From contig OY288261.1 of NCBI GenBank assembly GCA_958450325.1, positions 13,753,277-13,817,276 on the forward strand: a stretch of DNA of 64,000 nt, in the 5' to 3' direction. Each line of letters starts with the position of its first letter. Positions within the stretch are counted from its first letter, which is position 1. Below the pieces are notes generated by a model. The model saw only the letters and a program-made list of their open reading frames with translations, did not search any database and was not told the DNA's origin. Below, in pieces: positions 12,040-23,965 of the stretch. The stretch is from Agrostemma githago (lineage: Eukaryota; Streptophyta; Magnoliopsida; Caryophyllales; Caryophyllaceae). Position numbers and translations under genes: made by a program.

Positions 12040-12420
12040 GTATACTTTTACAAACCTCACGGACTGCCTTGTATATATCAAAGAGAATATCGTTGTTCCG
12101 GAGATTTAGAGCTGAAAGAGAAATTGTGTCAACAAAGATATACATAGTATCTTAATAGGGCGTGAGAATACTAGTAAAGAATAACCAAGTGTACAAAGTG
12201 ATTACCATTACAATAAGAAGTTATAAAGCTTCTCTGCATATTGCTTGGTTCTGGGGTCATACAGAAGTTTTATAGTTTCTTAGATTGGATTTAACGATTT
12301 GCAAACTTCATTCCTCACATTTTCCTTGTCAGCCATTGTTGTTGCCTTGCCAGAATCATATGGAATAAATGATATGAACAGATTTTTCCAGCAAGCTTTC
12401 GGGATCTGCTCAAGTAAGAA
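12040..12420 (-). pseudogene. Unassigned captured exons
   Basis: On the minus strand, 12099-12056 reads ALNLRNNDILFDIY followed by KAVREV and is bordered by a good acceptor (TTTCAG) and donor (GAG/GTTTGT). About 12410-12220 reads a peptide-like stretch including ADKENVRNEVCKSL and LLYDPRTKQYAEKL with one stop. These look like exons of a single captured host gene, possibly transcribed in the same direction as the kinase fragment, but I do not recognise the family. Confidence 0.4.
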
Positions 12421-12524
12421 ATGCTTTAGTTCAAATATTCTACGTTAGTCACTTTCATGAAAAGAGGGAGCATCAATTCCAAAGAAGAAACTCGAGCAAA
12501 CTCCAGATTAATAACTACAAAACA

Positions 12525-13280
12525 GAGGCCAAATCCACAAGAATCATAAGACCATACCTCCTTCAATAAAAACAAAAAGTCCAAATCAATAACTTTCAAA
12601 GTAGCACCTTATCTCCAGTACCGAGTAGATAACAAGAAATTCTCAGGCATCAAATCCCTATGCATAACACATTAACATCCATATATTGACATGTACAACA
12701 TTAACAATCTGTCTCAAAATACTAGCAGCATCTTTCTCACTATAATACCCTTTTGCAATGATCCTTTCAAACAACTCACCACCTGCACACAACTCCACTA
12801 AATTAACTGAACTTTTATCCTCATAAGCTTCCTTAAACTCAACTATATTTAGATGACCACTCATTATCTGAGTTTTCCTCTTCATATCCTCTCAATCTGC
12901 TTTTAACATCAATTTTTTCTTAGAGATTGACTTACAAGCTAACAGTTGACCTTTGTTTTTGTCGGTGCAAAGGTATGTTACCCCAAATTGACCTCTACCC
13001 AATTCTTTCCCCAATGTGTAGATTACTTTTCCATCTTCAAAGGGCTTTCCTAGGATTGTATTCCGGTCAGGTTAATATGGGATAGACCCTAGCTGGTGGG
13101 TGTGGGTGTGATTGAGATGGTTGTGGTATGGGCTTTTCTTACGGGTTCGGCGCGGGTGGTGATTTGTGGTTCGTCGTCTGTAAATTCTTTTTCCCTAAAT
13201 TTCTTCAATTCCTTGTTACCCACATTTGTTACATCATAGGGTTTCAAATTGCGAGAAAGATACATATTTGATACAACCAT
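12525..13280 (-). pseudogene. Captured calcium-dependent protein kinase (CDPK) fragment
   Basis: On the minus strand the frame from about 13072 encodes NTILGKPFEDGKVIYTLGKE, then the glycine loop ELGRGQFGVTYLC and the ATP-binding lysine region ACKSISKKKL. After an in-frame TGA the frame at 12885-12658 gives NIVEFKEAYEDKSSVN, LCAGGELFERIIAKGYYSE and IVNVVHV. A one-base frame change then reveals the catalytic loop VMHRDLMPENFLL (normally HRDLKPEN) and a degraded DFG region (KVIDLDFLF). This is the N-terminal half of the kinase domain of a plant CDPK. The segment 13280-13089 may be its variable N-terminus. There are no introns within the kinase part, no calmodulin-like EF hands, and two lesions, so it is a dead transduplicated fragment. 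Confidence 0.85.
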
Positions 13281-13299
13281 AACTATTGACTATGCTCTC

Positions 13300-16200
13300 A
13301 ATTGTTCTGTCATAAAATATATTTGATATAATCAATATTATTTAGCAAACAAATACATGATTGTGGACTAAAATTATAAATAGACAAAAGAAAAGACATA
13401 TATAATATCAAACGAAACTAAAACTAAAATGAAAAAATAATCAAAATCAAACCCTAATAGAGAGTATTATATGAATTGAAGGCTGTGAGAACATACCCAA
13501 AAAGAGTGAACGAAATCAAAACACTAATAGAGATCGAGGATTAAATCCTACTGGGAAGGACGGGGTGAAGAACAAAATGGATATCGCGAGTGATGAAGAT
13601 GGAATGAGTAAACGATAAGAGAGAGGCAGAGAGACAGTATGTGCGAATGAAAGAAGAAGCGGTGAATAGTTGAGTACCCTAAGTCGGAGCATTATTTTAT
13701 TATTAAGTACGGAGAATATTATTTTATGTGCAAGTGGGCTTAAACCGCCTTATTTCTCCAAGACGCTATGTCAAAGGGTAGACGAAGCGTCAACATATGA
13801 CACCTAGTGAATGTTTTCCCCCTACACCTATTATTATAATACCTTTCTCCTAAAATTTTAGTTTGACGCAATACCAATTATTTGAGGACCGCCTCTTTCT
13901 GAAAGTAAGAAAAAAAAATACTCCGTAACTCCTTCATACCCCTCGATGAGTATGCCGAATACACAATCATCATCAAACAACTTTTTGTCCCAGAAAGAAG
14001 AAAATGGTGATTCACATTGATAGTAAGTTTTATCTTAAATTATGTTTCAAGTAACATCATTCCGATCTAAATTTTCATTAGTTCCTTTCTATTAAATGTT
14101 TTTCTGTTTGCATAGATCTGATTGATTGATTACTCGAGATCAGATGCTAGGGTTTTACTGTCTATTATCCTCTTTAGGGCATTTTTATTTATTTTTTGTG
14201 GTGTTTTATCAGTTCAGTTTTGGAATTAAATTAGGGTTTTTGTATTTTTTGCTGGATATCGGGATTTTTTGCTTGATCTGATGTCTTTTGATGTGTTCTT
14301 CTATTGTGATTTTGCCTAATTATGAGTTGAATTAGATTTGTTAGATTGTAAATGTAAGTTCAATGTTGATATAATATTTTTCTTCAGTTTTTCGTGACCT
14401 TCTACAATTTCTAAGTCTGGTGCCTCCATCCTCTTTGTTTCTGTTGCCTTGGTGTTGTCTGGTGTCAATACAGGTAGCTCTTTTCTCCTCTCTTTTTTGT
14501 CCCTGTCATCTTGTTTGTTTACTTTTTATTGACGTTGTTTGTCGTGGTATTACTGTCTGCTGCTGTTGTTGTTATCACTTCTGTTGCTATGTCATTTTTG
14601 TTGCTGCTGTGTTCTTGTTATTCGATACAGCTGTTGTCCGAATTGCTGCTACGGTCAATCGGTCATCACTGCTTCGTGTATATCTTCAGTTGATTTGTAA
14701 AATTAGCTTCAATGGGTTGGACTTGGATGGTGTGAGGTATCATGAGCTTCAGAATGCGCTTCTCGTCCTGAATATCACATTTTAATCTTAATTATTTGGT
14801 TTAATTGAACTAGTTGGTCGAGAACCAATCTAAACTCATCTTGCTAACTATTTCAGGTTCCGTAAAACAGGCTCTAGCATCAAGATTAATTCACTCCACC
14901 ATTGTATGTCATGTGTTTATCTCCAGAATACTTTCAAATCTCTGGAGAGGTTGGCGTCACTGTCTTAGATAATTATTACTATTTGTTATCATTGTGTAGC
15001 CCATTGCTCTCTACATATTCATTTGTGTAATTTTATAAGAAACTTGAGTATATCTATTACTCCTAACACCTGAGAAATTGTTCCTTAGATATCTGCATTA
15101 TGGAGTTGAGATATATCAAAATGCTTCTTCATTGATCATTCTGCCCTTAATTTTGGTTATAATATAAGGTAATTAAAGGCATAATCACCCATTGTTTTGC
15201 ATATCTTAATTTTAATTTATTTGATTGCTTGGATGTATTGTACCTATTCCAAGTTCAGCACCTCCAAAATGTTTTCTTCCTTATAAGCACAAGCCCTAGG
15301 CATATCTTGTTTTTAATTTCATTGTATAATTGTTTTTTTACATCTCTCTTTTGGTGTTTGGATTGTTATCTCAATCTCAGTTCAATCATGGATTTATATT
15401 ATATGTTTGTGTTTTGGTACCTATGTTTTGTCAAAAAGCTTGGAATACCTATTGAAGCTTATTATGTTGTTCAGGAGGATTTTTTTTGTTAAGTATGATT
15501 TGGATTGAATACATTACAGCTATTCCCCAAGACAGTCTAGCAGTTGGGACTTGGGAGAAGTAGGCCTGGTACAGTGATGTTATGTAGCAGGTGCACGAGC
15601 CCGCCAAAGATACTCTGGTAACTGATCTGGCCAATAAACAGGGGCCTAATTTGAGTGGACTCGTCTAGCTTAATGACGAATGTGCTTGTTGAGCAAAAAT
15701 TACCATCTTATTTGTTTTATCCATCCTCTTTTCCTACAAGATACGGAGTACTTGTTATTAATTGAAAACGATATGTGTTGATATTATATTTTACTTGTAG
15801 CATATGTTATTCTTAATCAAGTGTATCTTAATTCACTGGAGCTGTTTTGCTAATTTAATTTGCTCAGGCTCATTAAAATTCACATACGTACTATATAGCA
15901 TTTCGAGATGACTCGGATGATAGAAACCGGCACTTACTGCAGTAATCTGTGTCATCATCAAGAAAAAACAACACAATCTGCCTAGCACATCTCCAAAGTA
16001 GAAGATATCTGGTAACGTGTTTTGTGTGTGTTACTTTCATTTTGTAGAACTTGTATGAATTCCAATATAAGGAAACTGATGTGTGGCCCTCCAAACATGG
16101 CATAAGCTCCTATATTCATCATATTCATGTGTGTTTCTTAATGTTAATTTGGTTAAACGATGTTGTATTGACGGTCACTTAAATCTTGCTGTGACTTCAA

Positions 16201-16800
16201 TTTGGGTGTACGAAGAACAATGAGGTTGTTTCCTGATTAGTGTTACATTTTGCTGAAATTTATAAGAAAACTAATGTTTTTTTTGAAGACGAGGGATGAT
16301 TATTCTCTGGGTCTGAGCCTTTTGATTTTGGGTTAAAAGAGTAACGAGAAGCACGTGAGAGTATCTCCCTGGAATCAATACTGTTGGTGGATTAAGAAAA
16401 TAATAGTGACCTCCAGCGGGCTACCGGGATTTGTCGACTTCTCGCAAGTGCACTTTATTTCGTTACATATATTTTTTTTTTTCGATCGTATTAGATTGGG
16501 TTATTAATTTAGTACGTACTCAATTATGTTTGAGAGCAGATATTTTCACGTAATTTTTTTAGCCTTCCATTTTGTACGAGACATTGAATCAATCATGGTA
16601 CTATATGACAATCGTACACTACTGTACGTATATTGGTTATTATTTATTATTTTATTTGATTAACTTTATTAGATACATGGTTTTTTGTTTATTTATTTTT
16701 TTCGTATTATATTTAATTTATGGTAAAAATGTTGAAGGTTTATTATATATCCTTTTGTCAATATGTAAAAAAAAAGAATTATGAACTATTTTCTTTAAAG
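13300..16800. other. Right interior of the CACTA element, no recognised gene
   Basis: T-rich on the plus strand with several ORFs of 60-121 codons of low complexity (for example 14420-14785). The composition, T-rich stretches followed by AG and GT-rich borders, would fit remnants of an intron-containing plus-strand gene. I could not join exons into a recognisable protein. Confidence 0.4.
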
Positions 16801-17100
16801 TAAATCTTGACGCTTTTTTATGTTAAGGCTAGTTACCACCATTTTTTTCTTTACGCACATTAGTGTCAACCTCTGGGTTCTTGACACATAAAAGCGTTAG
16901 AAATCTTGACGCCATAAAGTGTCGGATTGAATTGTTGACATAAGAAAGTGTCGATAATAATGACACTTAAAAGTGTTAGAAATTCCTGACGGACCAAAAT
17001 CCGACGCTTTTCTAAAGCGTCAAGAATATAATTCTCGACGCTTTTAAGTGTCGAAAATAAAAGAAAAAAGCGTCGAGAATCATAGGGATTTGTAGTAGTG

Positions 17101-18081
17101 AAAGAAGACTAGGAAGGAAATGACTCGGAAAAGACACCTAGACGGGTGACTTGTGAAAGGTGGGCCTCTTTTAGGATCCGGTTATGTGGGCCGGGTCCTG
17201 TTTGGAAGGAGGTTCACGTGAGACATTCCCTAGACTTTGGACTCAATTGTGTAAACGGGCCATCCTTTGTAGGAGTATGTCCTACGTAGGTGGGCCTTGC
17301 CTTAGTCGAATAAGGCGGACTGGGATAGGGAAGAAACCCGTGATGTAAGATCGACGGAGTTTCGACGCTAGAGACCTCGGTGTCTTACGACGCGACCCAA
17401 CACTGCTAAATACGGGAAGTCCTAAGAAGAGGAAGTTTTTGAAATAGATTTTTTTTGAAAGCCCGAAAAAAAATTCGGGGAGGGGGAGCCCGGCTTTTTT
17501 TTTCGAAAGAAAAAAAAACGGAAAGGCGAGCCGGGGGACGGTTTTGAAAGTTCGAAAGTATTTCCGAGTTTTGAAATGGGCAGGATACCGGCTAGAAATT
17601 GGCTGTTTTTGAGTAAAATTGTAAATCCTAAATTCGGAATATGTCCCGGGTTTTCAAATTGGATGTTTTGAAAGGATGCAATTTTTTGAAAATGACGGTT
17701 TTTTGAAAAAGATGTAGATCAAGTAGCATGTAGTCATGGAAGCAGTATAACGACACCATGTATGCTCTTAAACTAAGTCTCGGTCGGTCTATAAAGGGTC
17801 TATACCAGTGTACATAGTCTATCCGAGAATCGGGGCAGACTTCCTAAGTCGAGTTGAGCTTAGAACATGCCGTAAAACCCATACGAATCGACTATGGACA
17901 CCTTTGACATATCCAATTTGGACTACATCAATAGTATAGTGGGACGTCGGTCACCAGTACCGGCCCGGGAAAATATGGGTTATGCATGAACCGTAAAACT
18001 AAAACGCGTATTGTACTAGTCAAACGATTTCTATTCGAGTCTCGCCCTGAGGATGCCGATGGTAAGTAACGCATCAGTTAA
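17101..18081 (-). other. Leader region of the Tat element
   Basis: Between the PBS and the CACTA insertion. It matches, in reverse complement and with gaps, the leader of the gag-only element (for example the stretch around CACCTAGACGGGTGACT at about 17140 corresponds to the region near 33900). Non-coding. Confidence 0.75.
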
Positions 18082-18099
18082 TCCCCAGCGGAGTCGCCA
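18082..18099 (-). other. Primer-binding site of the Tat element
   Basis: Minus-strand TGGCGACTCCGCTGGGGA lies 3 nt after the LTR end. The same 18-mer follows LTR1 and LTR2 of the gag-only array. It is the tRNA-derived PBS type reported for Ogre/Tat elements, probably tRNA-Arg, but the tRNA assignment is from memory. Confidence 0.85.
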
Positions 18100-18102
18100 A
18101 AT

Positions 18103-20360
18103 TAGGGACATAACATAGGTCCACCCCGACGCGGCCACGCGCGGGTTTAGGGCGGCGAATGAATCTCCATATGAGATAGGTCGAATTGAAACTTAAATCG
18201 AAGTGGAGTCGCCACCGAACTTTGTGGGAGTTCGGGCCCGTTCGAACCCACTCTATGTCGTAGTGGGCCATGCACAAAGTATGGCCCATTCCGATGTCAG
18301 AGTTTATTGGGTTCGTCCCTTTGCATTTGATACCGATACCGACGTTATCGGATACCGTGTATTGAATGACTCTCGTGTGCCCATGGTTTCGGACATCCGG
18401 AAACCATGGTTCTGAGTAAGGGGTGAGGGTACTTGTTGGGAAGTTCACAAAGAACACCCAACCCCGCCCGCACATTAGCGGCCTCTACTAAGATATCGCT
18501 TGACTCTCGAATACGAGTGTTAGTAATACGATGAATGATATGCAGACATTTTTTTGCCTAAACATGCGAATAATTGAATGGGTTGCTAGGTCGATTTAAT
18601 GCATCTAAAATTAACGTCAAGGTTGTTTTAGCATGCGAGTTTTGTTTTAGTATAATAAAACAAATGATGAAAAGAAATCGCTAAAAAACATGAGCAAACA
18701 AGTTAGTAACGGTTTGTAAATCGAATAAAAGATGTAGATACGATGACATGCATGATTTTGAAAAGTTTATGAGACGTGATGGATTAAACACGCGTTGACC
18801 GAGGTCAATAAAATATTTATCGAGATCTAAAATATGCCGAAAAACCCGCTGTTTTGTTAAAGAAACGATGTTTGAAAAATTAGAACGAAATTGCTTTTTT
18901 ATGTCGCGGTTTTCAGGGGCTCACGCGACCCGCGCGAGGAGGGCGCGACTCGCGCGGCCGTGCACTCGCATGGCGGCCTGTTTTCGGGATCGTTTTTTTA
19001 AAAAATTGACGGTTTTGTTAAATCGCGTATAAATATAGCATAATTTATACTCGACTTAAATTTGCGATATTCGTTATATTCGATATTCGATTATGGAATC
19101 GATATCAAATATTCGGAATGATTTTTAGAAAGGATAAAAAAAGTTTTGTAAATTGCTTTTAAAAAAAATTGAACTAAAAAAACGATGTTGATTCTCTCCG
19201 CGTTAAAATCGTCGTATTTTGTTTTTTTTTAAAATCATGTGACGATTTTTTAGCATCAATGAGATTAATTTAGTTCTTTTTTAGATACGATATTCGACTA
19301 GAAAGTCGATATCGTATTTTAAGAACGTTTGTTTTGTATAGAAATTTCATTGTAGTACCGATTTTATAAAAAGAAGAAAAAAAAATGTAATGATGACCCA
19401 TATGAAGACCGACGACCAACGACGCAAAGACGAAGAAAAAGACGAGAGAAGGAGAAAGAGAAAGGAGAGAAAGGGTTTGATTTTACACCCTCAACCTATA
19501 TGCTTTGTATACTCGGAATGGGGCTCGTCGGAACGTGGCTTAGACACGAGAGCGTCGAGGTAATGTTGGTGAGTTATGGTGGTTTTGTCGTGTAGGGTGT
19601 GTCGGGTAGAGGTGGCCGGTTCTTCGGGTCTAGGCGGCGTGATCTCGGGTTGTAATATCGGTTATTCGATGCTATGTGTGTATTATTGCTATATGAGATG
19701 TAGATGTGTATGAATGATGAGCGTGTCTGAATGAATCTTGTGTTGTGCAAAGGAGTCTATTTATAGGAGAAGTCCCCGATTGAAGCTAGAAGAGGTAACT
19801 TAACTTAGGTGGTAAGAAATACCGCTTTGGATAGGAAAAGTAAGAAGTCGAGAGGAATGAGAATTCCGTTTCTTGGTGGGGAAGGCACCGAACTCAGCTG
19901 GAAAAGGGCTGCTCGGTCGAGTATGCTTGGTACTCGGTCGAGTGCTTGGGTAGAATTCCTCCTGGAGATCGAATTCTATCTTTAACGGAATTGTTTAATA
20001 TTTTTTGTAGCTGATTTTTTTGTAGTGTTCGAGTTCAAACCGGATTCGTGGGGTGACACGGCAGGCCTCTATGTCTCGGAAAATATCTTTGACCGGGTTT
20101 TATCTCGGTCGCTAAAAGACGGTTTTGCCCCTGGTATCGGATTCGACCCAAATTAGTCTTATCTGACTCGAAATGACCCACTGGGCCTGAATTTGAGGTT
20201 GGTTTTGTGAGATTTGTACTCCGTAAAAAAAAGCCCAAGCCAAATGCTAATGATTTCGAGCCCATATTCGAGTACGTTAAAGCATGTTTGCGTCCGATCA
20301 TCATCGGGTGTTCTTTGGAAACTGCTATAGACACCTAACGGCCAAATGTGGGTGTCTACA
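18103..20360 (-). repeat. 5' LTR of the Tat element (2258 bp)
   Basis: On the minus strand it starts TGTAGACACCC at 20360, the same start as the LTRs of the gag-only array, and ends just before the PBS. The terminal CA has mutated to TA. It contains a TATA-like box (19757-19766), a strong hairpin (18381-18409) and GC-rich patches (about 18910-18980), all shared with the gag-only LTRs, which are about 200 bp longer. Confidence 0.88.
19757..19766 (-). promoter_or_regulatory. Putative TATA box in the Tat LTR
   Basis: Minus-strand CTATAAATAG sits in the same context (TCCTATAAATAG-like, followed by a purine-rich stretch) as in all three LTRs of the gag-only array. It is the likely core promoter driving retrotransposon transcription. 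Inference from motif and conservation only. Confidence 0.6.
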
Positions 20361-22526
20361 AGACGAAAAACGGTTTCCAGGGTCGTAACATCAAGTTGGA
20401 GGACGTCAAGTAAATACCGCGTATTTTTACTCCGAATAACTACTTTGATATATTCTGTTTTCAACCCTATAATTACTTTATATTTTCCTACACCTTTTTA
20501 ACAGTGGCTGCAAGTTAACATGCACTCTTTGGTCTCCACATGCCTCTGATTTACCCAAACTAATCAACAGCCAGCCCAACCCTAACCAGTCAAAAATTAT
20601 TGTCCTCCAATGTGTTGAGACTAAGTATTATGAAGGTATCGTTTGTTCTATACTTAAGTGTGCTCCCCCTTTATTTAATGTCACATATTTTTGAAACTTA
20701 AATCTTTTTCATTGTTTAGCTACATGGAGAATTCAGTCCACTTACAATGCAACATCTTACCATAACCCACCCATACCTGAGGTTGCAGCTTTTGAGTCAA
20801 GGTTTGTGTCTACTAATAGATAAAATAGTAGTGGTTTACCTGCTGTCATTCCAAGACACAACCAAATCTGAAATTTGTACTGTTACCGGCAATAATCCTC
20901 TTCTCTCCAGCCTTTCATCACAGGCTCCAAGTAATTCCCTCCAAATTATCAACACTGTCGCCATTAATGAATGCCTAGACGATATACGAAGCTTAGGAGT
21001 CATGACGATCAACGACATCATCAAGAACGAAAAGGTTACGTTTATTTATGATCCAAAGCTAAAACACAAAACCATACGTATTTAATAATTTCGTCTTCCG
21101 CTTATTACTGACTCACTAATATTCAAAATATATTACAGCATGGATTATTCTACACTGTCGCTAAAGTTGTCGAAATTGATAGCGATTCCAGTTGGTATTA
21201 TGACAACTGTAAGTCATGTTGGACTAAGGCAACAAAAAATGCTTGAGGTAGGTGGATTTGCTCACGCCAGTCATGTGACGGCAGTAGCCACGGGTTCTCT
21301 TCAAGGGTACCGAGGTAATTACACTTCAGTATGTTCATTACTTATACCGACTTATTGAAGTATTTACTGACTTATTATAGTTCCCTTTAAAATTTTGTGC
21401 ATTCCAATTTGTGTTAAATGTGCCAGATACCAAGTAAAGTTGATTGTCACTGACTACAGCAAGGAGGAAGCTAAGTTTGTCGTTTTCGACACACAAGTGA
21501 ATCAATTTCTTAACCAGTCTGCTGCTGCACTTATTGCAGAGCTTGAGCAGGTAATAATTTCATGTTTACATCGAATATGGAATTCACATACCTGGTGCAT
21601 ACTTAAATGCACATCTTTCGTATTTATCAATTGACTTGCACATCATAAATGCAGGCCGGTGTACTCGATTCAATTCTTGATCTATTAAGCTTCTTCATTG
21701 GTAAAAAATTCTTGTTCAAGATCCAAATCCATGAGAGGTACAACGTGGAAGGAGGATCAACATCATACACCGTAGTAAGCATGACTGACGATGAGGACAA
21801 GATGGATAAGTGGAACGCCACGTATGAGTGGAATATGAAGGTACATAAACAATAAGTATTCCTTTTTATATTTCCGATTTGTTTTATTTATCTTTTACTG
21901 TCTTTCTTTTTCGACCACAAAACTTACATTTTTTTCGTTTCAAACATTTATATTCAATTCCCTTTTAATGTGCGAGTTCGGTAGCTACCTGTTGGCTGCA
22001 ATAGATCTTTTAAACCTTGCTAACGAACTATCTGTATGTCCTCACTGTCCATCTGCAGTTTTCTGTTACAAATTTCCATATTATCAAATTACACATCAGT
22101 ATTGTTGTACTTAACTTTCTTGCCAAATGTACGGCTTTTAAACTAAGCCAATGCGTTTTATTGTTCTACCCGTTTTTCTCTTCAGGAAAGCTATAGCAAC
22201 CAAAATTCTGATAAGGGAAAAGAGGTGCACTCGCAAGAGGATAGTGTCGGGGTAACTACCCGTCGACTCTAACTCCTCTAATGTGTTCACTAATTTTTTG
22301 TTCCGTACATCTTTTTACACACATGCTCATGAACTTACCTATTTTCCAATGGACGCAGGTTCTTCAGGTGTCGGCCACTGGTGACACCTCACCGAGGATC
22401 ACTCCTCTTAAGCGCAATGGTGCGCCTTTTATTGACGTGGACTTGATTGACGATATTTGTCCAGGAATTGATGCAGGATCCACCACCAAGCAAATACTTA
22501 TGGTCAAGAAAGAAAAAAATGATTAG
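20361..22526 (+). pseudogene. RPA70-like single-strand DNA-binding protein gene, 5' truncated by the Tat LTR
   Basis: Nine exon segments with GT/AG borders can be traced: 20361-20409, 20505-20635, 20720-20801, about 20830-21034, 21139-21314, 21427-21550, 21655-21840, 22186-22251 and 22359-22526 (TAG). The first two join in frame into NIKLEDVNGCKLTCTLWSPH, an OB-fold signature of RPA70/DUF223-type proteins. Exon 5 has WYYDNCKSCWTKATKN followed by an in-frame TGA (21244-21246) and then WICSRQSC, the zinc ribbon of the C-terminal OB fold. Exons 6-7 complete that fold (KLIVTDYSKEEAKFVVFDTQ; IGKKFLFKIQIHER). The frame cannot be joined cleanly near 20801-20855. RPA binds single-stranded DNA in replication and repair, and related copies ride on plant Helitrons. 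The stop, the frame problem and the missing 5' end make it a pseudogene. Confidence 0.8.
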
Positions 22527-22651
22527 GAATCATTTAATTTAATTGTATTACTCTCATTTTGAAAGACGTTCATTGTCATTTCATCAAGGTTCTCCTAAAA
22601 TGTCGTGTTGTACGAATTTCTGGTACTCTGATAATACTTTATGTAGCAGTT

Positions 22652-23965
22652 ACCTTTGAATTTTTCAAATTATATGATGATTTGAGGTCATGATCACTCC
22701 ACTAATTGCTCATTCTATCTCAAGTGTTTAGCCACAAGTACTTCTGTTCCACTATGGCATTTATATTAATACAATGTATATTGACAACTCAATGGAACAG
22801 ATATCTACAACTCAGTATGATTGATCTAACCTTATCAAGCATTAAGGTATTATTATCAATACAGTTCAATTATTTCCAAGTTAGCACGATTAGCACACCG
22901 AATTTGTCTTATCGTACTAGACTCAATGCCCTCATTTAGTTTTATCGTATCTAATTATATTTGCAAGGTACTACGCCCTCTATTTAAATCCACTCTTCAC
23001 AATTCATTTTGGCACATATGCCGAGGTGTGTTTTACACTAGCGATATCTTTCCTTTTACATTAACAAAAATTATAAAAATTTGATATTCTTAATGTACTC
23101 ATGAAGACGAATCAAACAAAACCCCACATGACTATATTCTCACTTATAGATTGTCGAGAATATCGAAGATTCTCTACAAGTGTGAATAGTGTCAAAATAA
23201 GAAATGTGAAGAGTGGATTTGAATGGAGAGAGTATTTTTTACTAAAACACCTTCACTTTCTGCCAAATGGTCTACAATCATGCCTTTTAATCCATTTTCT
23301 CCTTCTCATTTCAATTACTTCCTATTGTATGACATCAGTTGTCGTAGTTTATTGGTGTACTTTACTGTATTTGCGATTTATTGTTGAACTTATTACTGCC
23401 GTACATTAGTCTGCCGTTTGGTTGTTCAAAATATTGTCTTCCTTTGAATTTTACAACTTATATGATGATTTGAGGTCATGATCACTCCACTAATTGCTCA
23501 TTCTATCTCAAGTGTTTAGCCACAAGTACTTCCCCTCCTCTATGGCATTAATATTAATACAATGTATATTGACAACTCAATGGAACAGATATCTACAACT
23601 CAGTACGATCGATCTACCCTTATCAAGCATTAAGGTATTATTATCAATACAGTTCAATAATTTACAAGTTAGTACGATTAGCACACAGAATTTGTCTTAT
23701 CGTACCAGACTTAATGCCCTCATTTAGTCTTATAGTATCTAATTATATTTGTAAGGTACTATTTTTTACTAAACACCTTCACTTTCTGCTAAATTGTCTA
23801 CAATCATGCCTTTTAATCCATTTTCTCCTTCTCATTTCAATTACTTCCTATTATATGACATCAGTTGTCATAGTTTATTGGTGTACTTTATTGTATTTGC
23901 GACTTATTGTTGAACTTATTAGTGTCGTACATTAGTCAACCGTTTGGTTGTACAAAATACTGCAT
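22652..23965. repeat. Imperfect tandem duplication, one copy holding a MITE
   Basis: Unit A (about 22652-23440) and unit B (about 23440-23965) share long near-identical stretches, for example TGATTTGAGGTCATGATCAC at both starts with an offset of 788 bp. Unit B is shorter because it lacks the 259-bp MITE. The 77- and 73-102-codon ORFs here are side effects of the duplication and have no recognised domain. Confidence 0.85.
22974..23232. mobile_element. Stowaway-like MITE, 259 bp, with a paralogous empty site
   Basis: The ends CGCCCTCTATTTAAATCCAC and (inward from the right) CTCTCTCCATTCAAATCCAC are inverted repeats of about 45 bp, flanked by TA at 22972-22973 and 23233-23234. The second unit of the local duplication reads GGTACTATTTTTTACT across the same place with a single TA, so it shows the site without the insert. 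Confidence 0.88.

Larger units (their letters stand above)
10341..12040. other. AT-rich interior of the CACTA element, no recognised gene
   Basis: Apart from the (CATA)n tract near 11097-11150 and the MITE at 11636-11838, I see no supported coding region. The ORFs of 60-90 codons have low-complexity composition. The minus-strand stretch at about 11170-11260 (GSMGSSRATPHRRLL) might be a captured exon but cannot be assigned. Confidence 0.5.
9991..17100. mobile_element. Non-autonomous CACTA element carrying host gene fragments
   Basis: The right end reads GGGATTTGTAGTAGTG and the left end CACTACTAAAAATCCC, the inverted CACTA termini. AAA on both sides (9988-9990 and 17101-17103) fits the 3-bp duplication of CACTA elements. 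Both ends carry many subterminal copies of GACGCTTTT/AAAGCGTC-like motifs (10019-10340 and 16808-17080), typical binding sites for CACTA transposase. A second copy of the terminus (CACTACTACAAATCCC) lies 65 bp inside the left end at 10056. No transposase domain is visible. The interior holds a kinase fragment, unassigned exon-like pieces, a Stowaway MITE and AT-rich DNA. It sits in the leader of the Tat element, whose similarity resumes at 17104. Confidence 0.88.
1..20360 (-). mobile_element. Tat-lineage Ty3/gypsy LTR retrotransposon, 3' end off window, interrupted by three insertions
   Basis: Read on the minus strand the order is 5' LTR (20360-18103), PBS, leader, gag, linker, RT, RNase H, archaeal-type RNase H, integrase and a non-coding 3' region running off position 1. 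The order RT, RNase H, second RNase H, INT is the hallmark of the Tat clade (Ogre, Retand and relatives). The coding region is broken by an in-frame stop in gag, a frameshift before RT, further stops and three insertions, so the copy is dead. The 3' LTR, and hence the second target-site duplication, is outside the window. The bases next to the 5' LTR are AGACG at 20361-20365, the expected duplication. The element shares LTR, PBS, gag and 3'-region similarity with the gag-only array at 30218-47477. Confidence 0.9.

Noticed and set aside
14420..14785. 121-codon plus-strand ORF in the CACTA element
   Set aside because: Starts at GTG, is Leu/Val/Cys-rich from T-rich DNA, and looks like intron sequence. 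No recognisable domain.
18074..18475. 133-codon minus-strand ORF in the Tat LTR, with related ORFs in LTR1-3 (for example 32615-32845)
   Set aside because: The similarity follows from LTR DNA homology. The frame breaks at different points in each LTR, and it lies in the LTR 3' part without a known family.
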